Below, piece by piece: positions 19,459 through 29,425 of a stretch of 53,307 nt of DNA (positions within the stretch are counted from its first letter, which is position 1; each line of letters opens with the position of its first letter). The notes beneath the pieces are model-generated. The model saw only the letters and a list, made by a program, of their open reading frames with translations, did no database searches and was not told where the DNA came from. The position numbers and the translations under genes were made by a program. Source of the DNA: Cymbomonas tetramitiformis (lineage: Eukaryota > Chlorophyta > Pyramimonadophyceae > Pyramimonadales > Pyramimonadaceae); NCBI GenBank assembly GCA_001247695.2, contig LGRX02010084.1:1-53307 (forward strand), written 5' to 3'.

Positions 19459-22400
19459 CGAGGAAGGCTGCAACAGCGACAGCACAGTAGCAAGCATAGC
19501 CACCCTAATCTCCGACAGCAGTTCGTCTGAATCTGAACAAGATGCAACAGAGCAGGAGGACTGGGCTCAGGAGCAGGTGTGTGCTCTGCGACCGGCGACG
19601 TGCCCCACATCAGCGCAACCCGCTGTGCGAGACTGGGGACCTTACCCCACAAGGGCCAGATGGGAGGCATTCCAGATGCTTCCACGAGAGCGCAGGGAGC
19701 AGGCTGCACAGCACCACGCGGAGGAATTGGAACCTGAGTGGGAAGAGGAGGCATACTGTCTGTGGAAAACAGGGCAGGCTCTGCGTCTGCAGCAGGAGCA
19801 ACGGAGGAGCAGAGGGGTGAACCACAGGAGATCGCGCAGAGTTAGCGAGCCAGTACTGGCAGCACCTATAGCAGCTGAGGCAGGGCAAAGCAAAGATGGG
19901 TATAGCTGTTTCAGGAAAGAGGCACCAGCTGCTGCAGCGACACCTAGTGAAGAGCAGAGCAGCGGCGCGGATGGCAAGGTCAAGCAGCACGAAGGCGAGA
20001 CCAAGGAGGCTAAGCAGGATGAGGAGGACGCAGAGGTACCACAATGGATCCTGGACGAGCTGGTGAAGCTGAAGCAGTGGTACCAGGACGTGGTGGGCAT
20101 GGAGCTCCCTAAGGGCGTCGTGGACCGCGACCACAAATCGCCGCTGCGCGTGGACCCCGAGTACCGTGATGGCGCACGGCACAAGAGGTGCTACAAGCTG
20201 TCCATGGAGGAGTTACGACAACTTCGTGGGCAACTGGACGAGCTCTTGGCAAAGGGATACATCCGTCCCTCGTCTTCACCTTGGGGCAGTCCAGTCCTGA
20301 TGGTGCCCAAGCCCTCCAACCCCAAGGAGCTGCGACTGGTGATCGACTATCGCCAGATCAACGAGATCACTGTGAAGGACCGTTACCCTCTCCCTGACGT
20401 ACAGTCCCTCATTGATGACCTCCAGGGAGCGACTATCTTCTCCACCGCGGACGCTCTGTGGGGATTCTGGCAGGTGCCCATGGAGGAGGACGCTATCGAG
20501 AAGACAGCGATGACCACGCCGTTCGGAGCTTATGAGTGGCTGGTTATGCCCATGGGGTTGTCAAACAGTCCTTCTTGCTGGCAGCGTATGATGCAGAGCT
20601 ACCTAGGACACCTCCCATTCGTAAGGGTGTTCGTGGACGATATCATGATCTTCAGTAAGAATCCAACTGAACACCTCGATCATTTGAAGCAGGTGCTGGA
20701 GGTCTGCCGTCAGAACAAAGTCCGGCTGAAGGAATCAAAACTGCGGTGCTTCAAGCGCTCTGTACGGTTCCTCGGGCATGTAATTGATCGTGAAGGATGC
20801 CGACCCCAGCAGGACAAGATCGCAGCAGTAAGGGATTGGCCCAAGCTGGAGACGGTCAAGCACGTGAGACAGTTCCTGGGACTAGCTGGGTTCTACAGGC
20901 GGTACATCCAAGGATTCTCTGACCTGGCGCACCCGCTCACCAAGCTGACCAAGAGCTTAGTGCCCTGGGAGTGGGGCCCAGAGCAGGAGCGAGCATTCGA
21001 ACGGTTGAAGCACGCGCTGACCACAGCCCCTACGTTGATCCTTCCAGATCAGAAGGCAGCTCACAATGGCACCAGTCCATTCGTCGTACAGACGGACGCT
21101 AGTGCGGTGGCACTGGCTGGGGTACTGATGCAGGACCTGGGGAAGGGCCTGCAGCCGATCGCCTTCGAGAGCAAGCAGTTCTCGTCTGCTGAGCAGAACT
21201 ACCACGCAGGTGAGCGTGAGCTAGCCGCCATCCACCACTGCACTACGCAGACTTGGAGACATTACCTGATATTCACGGAGTTCAGGTTAATGGGGGATCA
21301 TGCTCCTCTAAAGTGGTTATTCGCACCTGGACGGGAGCTCAGCCGACGCCAGGCTAGGTGGTACGAGGACCTGGTGGAGGTGGGCGTGCATGCGATGGAG
21401 CACGTGCCAGGGCGCACGCTGGTGGTGCCGGACGCGGCCTCTCGCCGACCGGACTACGTGCAGACGACAGCGCGAGACGGGCTTAAGGAGGCGGGGTATG
21501 TGGACCCGAGCACCGACCAGCCTGTATCCGCGGAAGAGGGCCGAAGAGCAGCGGGAGCTAAGGGGAACCCAGCAGAAGTAACCAAAGCTAAGGCTGAGGT
21601 GAACGCAGCGGTAAAGGAGAAGAAGATGGGGAAGGAGGACCCTAGCTCTCCGTTGGACGCGGGGTTCAGTTCAGCAGACGAGGAGGACGAGGAGTACCCT
21701 CCAGTGAACCCTCCTGTGGTAACTGGGAAGCTGACGCAGCTTAATGGACTGTGGTGGGCGGAGACCCCCGACCTGTGGCGCGACGCCATGGACACAGTGG
21801 CCACGATGGCGGCAGTCTCTGCCCTTGCGGGCGTAACTACTAGAGCGGCAGCAGCAGAGCAATCAGCAACAGGTGATGACCCAGCGTCTCCCTTGGATGC
21901 AGAAGCCGTTCTGTCAGAGACACCCCCAGCACAACCGCCTGCAACAGTAGCTCAGAAGCCAGTAGCGGAGCAGCAGCAGCCATCAGCAGCAGTGCAGCAA
22001 CCAGCAGCACAACCGCCAGCGACAGCAGCAGAGCAGCAGCAAGCAAGCCCAAGGATCCGACCTGGAGAACCGCTGGTGGACAAGCAGGATTGGAAGTTGA
22101 TCTCCTCGGAGTTCGCTAGGCTGCAGAGCAAGTACTCTCGAGCACTGGGAGGACCATTCCAGGTGGATGCGTGCTGTGACGCTATGGGTCAGAACCGACA
22201 GGTGAGCACATTCTGGACTGATTGCTTGAACGAGCAGTGGAGGGGTCGTATCGTCTGGTGCAACCCCCCCTTTTCAGACCCCAACGTGAGCATTGAGGAC
22301 ATTCTGCGACACTATGCATCTGAAGCAAAGCAGGACCCGTGCCACACAGCCGCCTTGTTCTTGTTGCCCGACTTCCCTCAGGCGAGTTGGCGACCGTTGC

Positions 22401-23302
22401 TACGTGAATTTGGCCTGGAGATCGTAGAAGTCATCCCAAGGGTGAACGAGCATGGTGAGCCCAACAGACTGTTTACCTCACCTGGAGAGGAGAGGGGTCA
22501 CCGCTCGGCTCTGCAGGAACTGCCAGTCCCATGGCCAGTGCTAGTAGTGATAGCCAGGCCGCAGAAGCCATCCAGCAAGCTGGCCCCACGCGAGAGACCC
22601 ACAGCGCAACCAGCAGTCACGCTCTCCGGAGCAGCAGCAAAGGTCAGAGACAAGTCGGGAACAGTGGAGCCAGGGGTGTTCTTGCGAGCGCTGAGAGCTG
22701 AGCACAGACGGAGCGAATATCTCAGGACCCTGAAGCAGGAGCTGCTAAATACCCAGCATCATCGCACAGAGCATTTCCGGTTGGTAAGCGACATTATCTG
22801 GAGAGTGGCTGAAGGGCGCTATCAGGTGGTGCTGGCACCGGACTCGCCCTTGCGGGAGCTAGTGTTGAGAGAAGCTCACGAGGCACCATCCGCAGGCCAC
22901 ACCGGCAGGGACAAGACGCTGGAGCGGGTCCGAAGACGTTTCTGGTGGCCGCGAATGGACCTAGATATAGCGGAATGGGTAAAGACGTGCGTGACGTGCC
23001 AGCAGACCCAGCCGCGACAAGGGTATCCCATGGGGCTGTTGCAACCGCATCGAGTGCCAAGCAGGCTCTGGGAGGTTGTCAGCATCGATTTCGTAACCGG
23101 GCTTCCGATGACTCAGCGAGGAGTAAACGCCTTCACCACCTTCACCTGCAAGCTGAGCAAAATGGTACACGTGGTGCCAATGACCTACAACGACAGCTCT
23201 GCAGAAGTAGTGGTAAGATTGTTCATGGACGCAGTATGGCGATTGCACGGAGCTCCAATGAAGATAGTGTGCGACCGAGACCCCGCTTTCGCGACGCCAT
23301 GA
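19418..23302 (+). CDS. Element B pol: RT, RNase H, Dam-like N6-adenine methyltransferase, integrase N-half
   Basis: 1294 aa. RT at about residues 240-425, with LRLVIDYRQIN, ALWGFWQVPM and catalytic FVDD (residues 405-408). RNase H at about 545-690: Asp in QTDASAVAL, Glu in ERELAAIHH, Asp in MGDHAPLKW. After a Gln/Pro/Ala linker, residues about 890-1050 match phage Dam-type adenine methyltransferases: FQVDACCDAMGQNRQVSTFW, then the catalytic motif CNPPFSD (residues 948-954), then LFLLPDF. Integrase follows: HHCC zinc site (HEAPSAGH...CVTC) and the first two catalytic Asp residues, in SIDFVTG (residue 1224) and CDRDP (1286). The frame ends shortly after because of a missing base near the C-run at 23281-23284. 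A methyltransferase between RNase H and integrase is not a standard Ty3/gypsy module. Confidence 0.85.
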   Translation: MTTLGKGGGEVTSDEEGCNSDSTVASIATLISDSSSSESEQDATEQEDWAQEQVCALRPATCPTSAQPAVRDWGPYPTRARWEAFQMLPRERREQAAQHHAEELEPEWEEEAYCLWKTGQALRLQQEQRRSRGVNHRRSRRVSEPVLAAPIAAEAGQSKDGYSCFRKEAPAAAATPSEEQSSGADGKVKQHEGETKEAKQDEEDAEVPQWILDELVKLKQWYQDVVGMELPKGVVDRDHKSPLRVDPEYRDGARHKRCYKLSMEELRQLRGQLDELLAKGYIRPSSSPWGSPVLMVPKPSNPKELRLVIDYRQINEITVKDRYPLPDVQSLIDDLQGATIFSTADALWGFWQVPMEEDAIEKTAMTTPFGAYEWLVMPMGLSNSPSCWQRMMQSYLGHLPFVRVFVDDIMIFSKNPTEHLDHLKQVLEVCRQNKVRLKESKLRCFKRSVRFLGHVIDREGCRPQQDKIAAVRDWPKLETVKHVRQFLGLAGFYRRYIQGFSDLAHPLTKLTKSLVPWEWGPEQERAFERLKHALTTAPTLILPDQKAAHNGTSPFVVQTDASAVALAGVLMQDLGKGLQPIAFESKQFSSAEQNYHAGERELAAIHHCTTQTWRHYLIFTEFRLMGDHAPLKWLFAPGRELSRRQARWYEDLVEVGVHAMEHVPGRTLVVPDAASRRPDYVQTTARDGLKEAGYVDPSTDQPVSAEEGRRAAGAKGNPAEVTKAKAEVNAAVKEKKMGKEDPSSPLDAGFSSADEEDEEYPPVNPPVVTGKLTQLNGLWWAETPDLWRDAMDTVATMAAVSALAGVTTRAAAAEQSATGDDPASPLDAEAVLSETPPAQPPATVAQKPVAEQQQPSAAVQQPAAQPPATAAEQQQASPRIRPGEPLVDKQDWKLISSEFARLQSKYSRALGGPFQVDACCDAMGQNRQVSTFWTDCLNEQWRGRIVWCNPPFSDPNVSIEDILRHYASEAKQDPCHTAALFLLPDFPQASWRPLLREFGLEIVEVIPRVNEHGEPNRLFTSPGEERGHRSALQELPVPWPVLVVIARPQKPSSKLAPRERPTAQPAVTLSGAAAKVRDKSGTVEPGVFLRALRAEHRRSEYLRTLKQELLNTQHHRTEHFRLVSDIIWRVAEGRYQVVLAPDSPLRELVLREAHEAPSAGHTGRDKTLERVRRRFWWPRMDLDIAEWVKTCVTCQQTQPRQGYPMGLLQPHRVPSRLWEVVSIDFVTGLPMTQRGVNAFTTFTCKLSKMVHVVPMTYNDSSAEVVVRLFMDAVWRLHGAPMKIVCDRDPAFATP

Positions 23303-24017
23303 CTCAGGAGTTCATGCGACTGATGGGCGTCAAGGTAGCTAGCACCACTCCCTATCACCCTCAGAGCGATGGGCAAGCGGAACGCAGCAACCACACCGTG
23401 GAGCGTATGCTGCGCTGCTACGTTGCTGAGAACCAGGAGGACTGGGACCTCTGGGTGACACCTGTGGAGTACGCGATCAATGACTCCACGTCAGCAGCGA
23501 CTGGATTCTCTCCCTTTGAGTTGGTGTACGGACACGCTCCCGCAACTCAGCTGGACTTCTTCATGGACGCAGCCTTAGAAGATGGGTCAAGACGAAGAAA
23601 AGGTGGGCGAGTAGCGGCGGATAAGAGAGGAACTGCGCACGAGCTGGCCAAGCAGTTCGCGCGGCAACTACAGGCAGCGCGGGTGAACCTGCAGATGGCC
23701 CAGCAGCGCATGATGGAGCAGTTCGACGCACGACACCGGCTACAGCACATTAAGGTGAATGATCAAGTATGGGTGGATGGTCAGCACCTGACTCTGCCTG
23801 GAGATCGGGGGATGAAGCCGAAGCTGCGCAAGCTCAGGCACGGTCCCTTACGTGTAGTAGAATGTCTGTACAGCGACAGGCAGCAAGAGCTGCCAGAGCA
23901 GGACCGTGGAGCTCCGTCAGCGTACAGGTTAGAGCTACCCGTGCATTGGAAGGTGCACGACGTGTTCACAGCGGATCGGCTCGCCCCAGTTCAGTCGGGA
24001 GCCAAGCACTTCGTGAG
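23298..24017 (+). CDS. Element B integrase C-half and GPY/F region (frame-shifted from pol)
   Basis: Continues the integrase after the frame break. The catalytic Glu lies in SDGQAERSNHTVER (23380). With one base restored, exactly 35 residues separate it from the second Asp, the D,D-35-E spacing of retroviral integrases. That supports a simple one-base loss. Further motifs are TGFSPFELVYGH and the GPY/F-like LRKLRHGPLRVVECLY at about 23824. The coding sequence ends at the Mutator-like insertion and resumes at 25435. Confidence 0.82.
24009..24017. repeat. 9-bp target duplication CTTCGTGAG, left copy
   Basis: Matches 25435-25443. Keeping one copy restores A-K-H-F-V-S-R-R-E-E, as in copy A (A-N-H-F-V-S-R-R-E-E). 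Confidence 0.85.
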
Positions 24018-24188
24018 GGAAAAATAATTAATATAGAATAAGTTTTCTTAATCTTAGAATAACCCGTTTCATCGTTAATTTAGAATAAGTTTTCTTGATG
24101 TCATCCGGCTATGACCGGTGGTCCTTTTCACGACTCGTGTTCAAATAATGTGCACACAGGTCAAACGCTCTCGTTCCCGGGTGCCATC

Positions 24189-24413
24189 ATGAGGAAGCCT
24201 CCAAAAAGCTTTAAGAAGGTTTGTCTCGCTTGTGATAATGGTGGGCGCCGTTGTAATAGACACTCACGGCGTGTCCTGCTTGAAAAAAAGGCCCCTGTAC
24301 TTCTTCTAGATTCTAAACCCTTTGACTTGCCTTTTACCGCTGCACGCGACCGGCAAGCATCTTTGAAACTTCCGAGTTTCAAAGATGCGTTTTGTATTTT
24401 GGGTGCACCCTAA
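24189..24413 (+). CDS. Short Cys/His-rich ORF (MRKPPK family), fragment
   Basis: 74 aa from ATG 24189. It starts MRKPPKSFKKVCLACDNGG with a C-x2-C-x5-C-x2-H pattern (CLACDNGGRRCNRH). The first 35 residues align with the ORF at 35459 (MRKPPKKYTRVCLSCDKGGR). Similarity ends soon after, and the rest runs into hairpin repeats, so this is a truncated relative. A small zinc-binding domain is inferred. Function is unknown. Confidence 0.55.
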   Translation: MRKPPKSFKKVCLACDNGGRRCNRHSRRVLLEKKAPVLLLDSKPFDLPFTAARDRQASLKLPSFKDAFCILGAP

Positions 24414-25035
24414 TTTTACAAAACGGCCGAGCGCTTCCCGTTTGTGCGGGATATTCACATTTATTCCATGGAATATTTCATATGGATTAACACACATAAG
24501 CACGAAGGCATCGGCCACGCATCTTTGAAACTAACGAGTTTCAAAGATGCGTTTTTTGTCATTTGGGTGCGCATACCCAAATAACAAATCAGCCGAGCGC
24601 TTCCCGTTGGCGTGGGGTATCCAACGCTTGAATGTTGAATATTCATTGTAATATGAGTTAGCAAGCGAGGTTGCAAAGGCATCGGGACAGAATCTACGAA
24701 ACTGTCCTATGCCTTTGCCTTTGGGTTTGGGTTCGAAGGTGACACCCAAACCCAAAGATGCCAAACAGCCGAGGGCTTCCCGTGCGTCCTAGAGCACGAA
24801 ACTTGGCACGAATACTGCCAAGATACATATATTTGAGTTACTTGAAGCTCAAGGCTTCAAGTTACTTTTGCGCGAAACGCGCAATCTATTTCTAAGGCAG
24901 ATGTTTTGGGTTTGGGTTCGAACGTGACACCCAAACCCAAAGATGCCAAACAGCCGAGGGCTTCCCGTGCGTCCTAGAGCACGAAACTTGGCACACATAC
25001 TGCCAAGATACATATCTTTCAGTAAGTTGAAGCTC
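24356..25035. repeat. Four degenerate hairpin-bearing units inside the Mutator-like element
   Basis: Each unit has a hairpin followed by GCCGAG[C/G]GCTTCCCG. Units 1 and 2 have GCATCTTTGAAACT as one arm and its complement as the other (24356 and 24519). Units 3 and 4 have TTTGGGTTTGGGT arms (about 24718 and 24907). Spacing is about 160-190 bp. Confidence 0.7.
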
Positions 25036-25178
25036 AAGGCTTCAAGTTACTTACTTTTTTTTCAAGCAGAACACGCCGTGAGTGTCTATTGTGGCAAAGA
25101 TGGCAAATAATAAAAGTCATTATGCGTAAAGAGTCGTTAATCACGGCCGTGACTTTTAGATTCACGGCCGTGAATCTT

Positions 25179-25236
25179 TCCGAATGGAACCAAAAACCGT
25201 TCGATTTTAATCGAACGGTTTTTGGTTCCATTCGGA
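25179..25236. repeat. 58-bp hairpin with core shared with 53228-53294
   Basis: 28-bp perfect arms around a 2-nt loop. The inner arm ACCAAAAACCGTTCGATT is identical to that of the hairpin at 53228, while the outer arms differ. Two smaller palindromes with CACGGCCGTG sit just upstream (25141-25176). Confidence 0.85.
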
Positions 25237-25434
25237 CATATGGACATCACGGCAAGACAACTCTTCAGTGTAATATTTCGCATGGCATGGGGATAGCTCA
25301 ACAGGTACAGGTACAACGTCATGGATGCATGCACCGGTCATAGCCGGATGACATAAAGAAAACTTATTCTAAATTAACGATAAAATGGGGTATTCTAAAC
25401 TTATGAAAAAATATTCTAAATTAAATAGCCTACC

Positions 25435-26614
25435 CTTCGTGAGCAGGCGGGAGGAAGTGGCACCACCACCAGTCTTGGTAGAGGGTCAGAGGGAGCGTGA
25501 GGTGGAACGCATCATCAGTACTCGCTTCAGGAAGCTAGGTGGGAAGGCTGGCGGGACAGTGCAGGAGTGGCTAACCAAATGGAAAGGGCTGCCGCATAGT
25601 CACAGCCAGTGGCGAACCCGAGAGGACTTGGAAGGGCGAGGGGGCAGGCTAGAACCACTGCGAGTCTTCGAAGCTGAGGAGGAAAGGCTGAAGAAAGCTC
25701 CAGAGAAAAGGCGAAGGGAGACTCACAAGGGTCAGGAGGAGCAGCGGGCACAGTTGATGGCTATGAGACCTCCCACCCCAACAGTCCGCAGCAGTAGCCA
25801 AAGCCGGGCCTATCAGCCCCACCTCTCGAGAGTGCAGCACCCTGTCAGGATTTTGGTGTTGTTCTGCGGTACCGGTTCAGTGGAGCAGCAGTTCCAACGT
25901 CAGTTTAGGGACTGCGAGGTGGTAACAGTGGACATCCTACCCAAGTGGCAAGCCACGTGCACGGAGGACATCCTTCACTGGAACTACAAGCTCTACCCGC
26001 GGCATCATTTCGACGTCATCTGGGCCAGTCCCCCCTGCAAGGAGTACAGCAAGGCGAAGACACTAGGAGCTCCAGATCTGAAGCTGGCGGACAGGCGCGT
26101 GCGGCGTACCAGGGAGATCATTGAGTTTTACGATCCTGCGTATTTCTTCATAGAGAACCCAGCTGGCGACACGCTGCGAGGATTGCACACGCGCGCCGTA
26201 ATGAAAGGTCTGCCAGAGCCACTGTTGACCACCTATTGTAAGTATGGCGCACCGTACATGAAGCCAACTCACATATGGACAAATGCGGCACCTTCAGTAC
26301 CTTTGTTACAGTGCACCCACACGACTCCCTGCCCTGCGCGAGCAATGCTAGGAAGGCACGAGAACACGTCCCAAGGGGGCATCTCCTCGGCTAACACCCG
26401 CGGTATGGGTTCAGCCCAAGCGGTATATGCAATACCTCGTGCGTTGCTGTACCACCTGTTTTGCGAACTGAAGCTGAACGAGCGCATGAAGGAGGAGAGC
26501 GCACTCGCGGTAATGAACCTCATCTCGACGCTGACAGCGAGGACTGACATGTGCGAGTCTCAAGATACCGAGGCTGGTCAGCCACGGGGCGCAATGGCCG
26601 CGGAAGACCCGTGA
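25435..26614 (+). CDS. Element B chromodomain and cytosine-C5 DNA methyltransferase
   Basis: C-terminal part of the pol polyprotein after the Mutator-like insert. The chromodomain spans about 25495-25640 (VERIISTRFRKLGG ... QEWLTKWKGLPHSHSQW). A basic, Gln-rich linker leads to the methyltransferase: motif I LVLFCGTGSVEQQF (25853), motif IV ASPPCKEYS with catalytic Cys at 26036, then FIENPAG and YGAPYMKPTHIWTN. The frame is open to 26614 with no internal stop. Fusion to the integrase region suggests the enzyme was delivered with the pre-integration complex, where it could methylate new copies or the target site. That is inference. Cytosine methyltransferases captured by retrotransposons have been reported from charophyte algae and dinoflagellates. 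Confidence 0.85.
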
Positions 26615-26953
26615 TCTGGTAGTGCTGAGGTTGCCAAACCTGATGAGCGTTGGCAGCGTGAGACGGTGAAGCGCCTTGGCGAACCCGGATTGCGGAAGGG
26701 GACCCAGACCCAAGGACTGGGGGGCACGGACCCAAGAACCGTAAGGGGGACCCGGACCCGAGGACTGGGGGGCACGGACCCAAGAACCGTATGGGGGACC
26801 CGGACCCGAGGACTGGGGGGCACGGACCCGAGAACCGAGGGCTTAGCAGCCCGATCTTGTCGCAAAGTGCATGCTAACCTTCCCTGACTATGTACATAAG
26901 AGCACGCAGGACAGCCTAGCGAGGACGTAGGCGCGCCGCAAAGGGGGGGAGAG
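26615..26953 (+). other. Element B 3' region: GGGACCC tandem repeats and polypurine tract
   Basis: Non-coding. Units of about 55 bp (GGGGGACCCGGACCCGAGGA) repeat about three times at 26698-26850. The polypurine tract AAAGGGGGGGAGAG (26940-26953) abuts the 3' LTR. Confidence 0.7.
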
Positions 26954-27615
26954 TTGTACTAGGGTGTATCGCGAGTCAGACGAGAGACAGTCGTGTCTGA
27001 ATGACGAGTGACAGCACCAGTGACAGTCACCAGTATGACCGCGAGGTATGACAAGGGTGACTGACAGCTTGTGACTTTTTGAACATCTGCAGCCACAGCA
27101 GATCAGGTTGAGAGAATTGGTGGGAAACCATTCCAGAAATGGGGGGGGAACCATTTTATATTCAAACAGCCACACAGATCTGGAGGGAAACCAGGAGAGT
27201 CCCAGATCTTGCCACATCATCAGATCTATGACTTTTCAGTAATTCAGAGCAGAGATCACTGTATGACTGGCAGCTACAGCCCAAGGGCCAAATGACAAGA
27301 CCTGTCAAAGGATATGTGAACATGAAGTGACTGAGCATGTGACTGTCGAATTCGGATGAGATCTGAGGGAATTCGAGTCGACATGTTACTACTTAAAGAG
27401 CTGAACAAGCTCTCATGTCAGTTTTTGAATTAGTTACACATTGGCACTGACCTCTGGTGTCTTGTAACTTCAAACAGTGAAAGTTCATCTAAGTATAAAG
27501 AAATATCCGACAGTATACAAAGTATTCCGATATCAACCTATGGTCCCTGTACCATATTCCCTGCAAGTGTTACTTGCACCCTTGTGAGACTGGTTCAGTC
27601 CTCACAACCGAACAA
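26954..27615 (+). repeat. 3' LTR of element B, 662 bp
   Basis: Same length as 11242-11903 and over 99 percent identical by eye. TATAAAG at 27494. Confidence 0.88.
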
Positions 27616-27618
27616 GAG

Positions 27619-28160
27619 TTGTGCTAGGGTAAGTCACGAGACAGAATGACGGCGTGTCAGAATGACGAGTGACGGGTACTATGACAGTCACCAATGACAG
27701 GCATTTATATGACCAGATGACGAGAGTGTCTGACATAAATGACTGACAGAAATGCCTGACCCGAAAGTGAGTTTTGGTGGGAAAACCAGCAGTCAGAGAA
27801 ATTGGAGGGAAAGCTGGTAGACCTCCAATATTGCCGAGTCAGCACAGTTATAATTATTCAGAGTGATATGGAGTGGCCTGGAATGATTGATGATATAACT
27901 GGGCTAGTCGGCAGATTCTATGATGTGACAGATCGAGTTCTCATGAAGCATGATGGGACCTGACAGGAGTCGACATCGAGTTATGTTCGAAAGTTCGAGA
28001 TCTGAAACCATGGCATAAAGCAGCCGAGCAGGCTGAATGAATCAGTTTTTGAATTTGTTACTGTGAACAGCCACACCTGGGTGTTTGTAACTCGACATTA
28101 AAGAAAGATCCGATTCATATATATATCATGCTTACAGCAATATATATCTCTTTGTAGGAC
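27619..28160 (+). repeat. Diverged LTR-like sequence of a related element
   Basis: Starts TTGTGCTAGGG, preceded by GAG like the junction of the other LTRs. It then follows the same order of landmarks: AGTGACGGGTACTATGACAGTCACC, CAGTTTTTGAATTTGTTAC, AAAGAAAGATCCG. It abuts element B's 3' LTR directly. The end is not sharp. Confidence 0.6.
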
Positions 28161-28189
28161 TGAACTAGGTTGCTTCCCTGCATTGTGTA

Positions 28190-28655
28190 AGTAGACTGAG
28201 AGGCTCTTAGAGAGCACCCCGAACATAGGCCGAGCGAAGGTAATTGTCGTCGCTAGTTGGGTGCATGCGACGCACCAAATCAACGCCGCCATCGACTCCA
28301 AAGCTGGATATTACGAAGGTGTGCGCATAACTGGCAATGTTGCCGACGTCCGAGAAAGATTACAATAGTCCCTTACCGTGCCGAATAGCCCAGTCGGAAA
28401 CAGCCTTCATGCCACCATAATTACGACGACCCTGCATGAAGTTTTTATCCACAGCCTTATCGATGGCGCTCATTTTTTCGCGATGTTTGGTAGCTGACTG
28501 GGATCGAAAGAACCGTCTTTGGGAAAGACAGCTTCTGCGAGTAAGGTCTTCTTCAGCTCGCACACAGTACGTGGTCCCCCGCTTTCCAGGAGGTCTATTG
28601 CCCTGTTTTTAGCTGATTTCTGCGCACTCAAGCTGGGTTTGTCCGTGGTGAGCAC
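28190..28655 (-). pseudogene. Decayed minus-strand coding fragment, function unknown
   Basis: Two overlapping frames read like one protein broken at an A6 run near 28470: a segment with RAIDLLESGGPRTVCELKK, then MSAIDKAVDKNF and YGGMKAVSDWAIRHGKG. A further open stretch at 28195-28335 encodes FVISSFGVDGGVDLVRRM to a stop. I do not recognise the family. GTAAGG after the HGK codons may be a splice donor. Confidence 0.4.
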
Positions 28656-28659
28656 CGCA

Positions 28660-29425
28660 TGGTTGTGTGCTTGCGCGCCGGCAGACAGGCTGAGGATATT
28701 ATTACTTCCATCGTAATTGTAAACTTACACGCGCCAGAATGAATCGGAGGAGATGAGCAAAGGGCACAACTGAGATTCCGTCGTTTACAGCTTCCGTTGA
28801 TCTCGGTCTGGTTCCTGATACCAGTTTGTCTGAAAGCAATACTCGAATCGTTGCAGCAGGTGAAACACCCGGCACAAGTCGTCTGGACGACGGTGCGGCC
28901 AGCGACGACCTTTAGCCTCTACCCATCACTCCAGTGGGCTCGAAAATTCCAAGCCTCTGGACCTCCTGGAATCCAAGCCGTGTCAGCTCGAAGACCGCAG
29001 AGCTCCTGGAGTCCAAGCCCCTGGAGTGCCAGTCTTGTCCAAACGGGATCCGGGCCGTTGGAACCTTGGTTCAGACGACGTCCGAGCCGTTGGAACCGCG
29101 TGTCCGGCAGGTGTCCATTACGGGGGACCATCCCTAGAAATACCGTTGAATAGATCCGCTTTGGGAATTTAGTCCAAACAGAGTCCAAACCGTTGGAAGC
29201 TACTGGAACCACGTTCCCGGTCCCCGGAACATTCATACATGTTCTTTGGAATTCAAGCAAGGTGAAAGCCTTTTGGGATCTCTGTACGATACAGTATCTG
29301 CATAATACAAATTATATACACTGCGTGTACAATAGTGTTGCGGGTGATTCAGCAATGCTTTAAGCATAATATATCAATTTGAGAGCTAATAATACATCAA
29401 GGGTTGTAATAACTTTGATATATAA
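28660..29425. other. No gene seen; GGAATCC/GGAACC-rich stretch
   Basis: 28930-29260 is dense in CCTGGA, GTCCAA and CGTTGGAACC motifs, the same flavour as the introns of the neighbouring minus-strand gene. It may be former intron or untranslated sequence. The remainder is AT-rich. Confidence 0.4.

Larger units (their letters stand above)
24018..25434. mobile_element. Mutator-like non-autonomous element, 1417 bp
   Basis: About 105-bp terminal inverted repeats align without gaps. Both begin with GG, share AGAATA at 18-23, and end with the perfect block ATGTCATCCGGCTATGACCGG. A 9-bp duplication plus long inverted repeats starting with G is the Mutator/MULE pattern. The inside holds a short Cys/His ORF, four degenerate hairpin-bearing units, an inverted copy of a 40-bp segment (24250-24290 versus 25055-25095), and a 58-bp hairpin. 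No transposase is present, so an autonomous partner elsewhere must move it. Confidence 0.82.

Noticed and set aside
28098..28301. Minus-strand 67-aa ORF
   Set aside because: A different frame over the same bases (28195-28335) reads more like protein, and the ORF runs into the LTR-like sequence.
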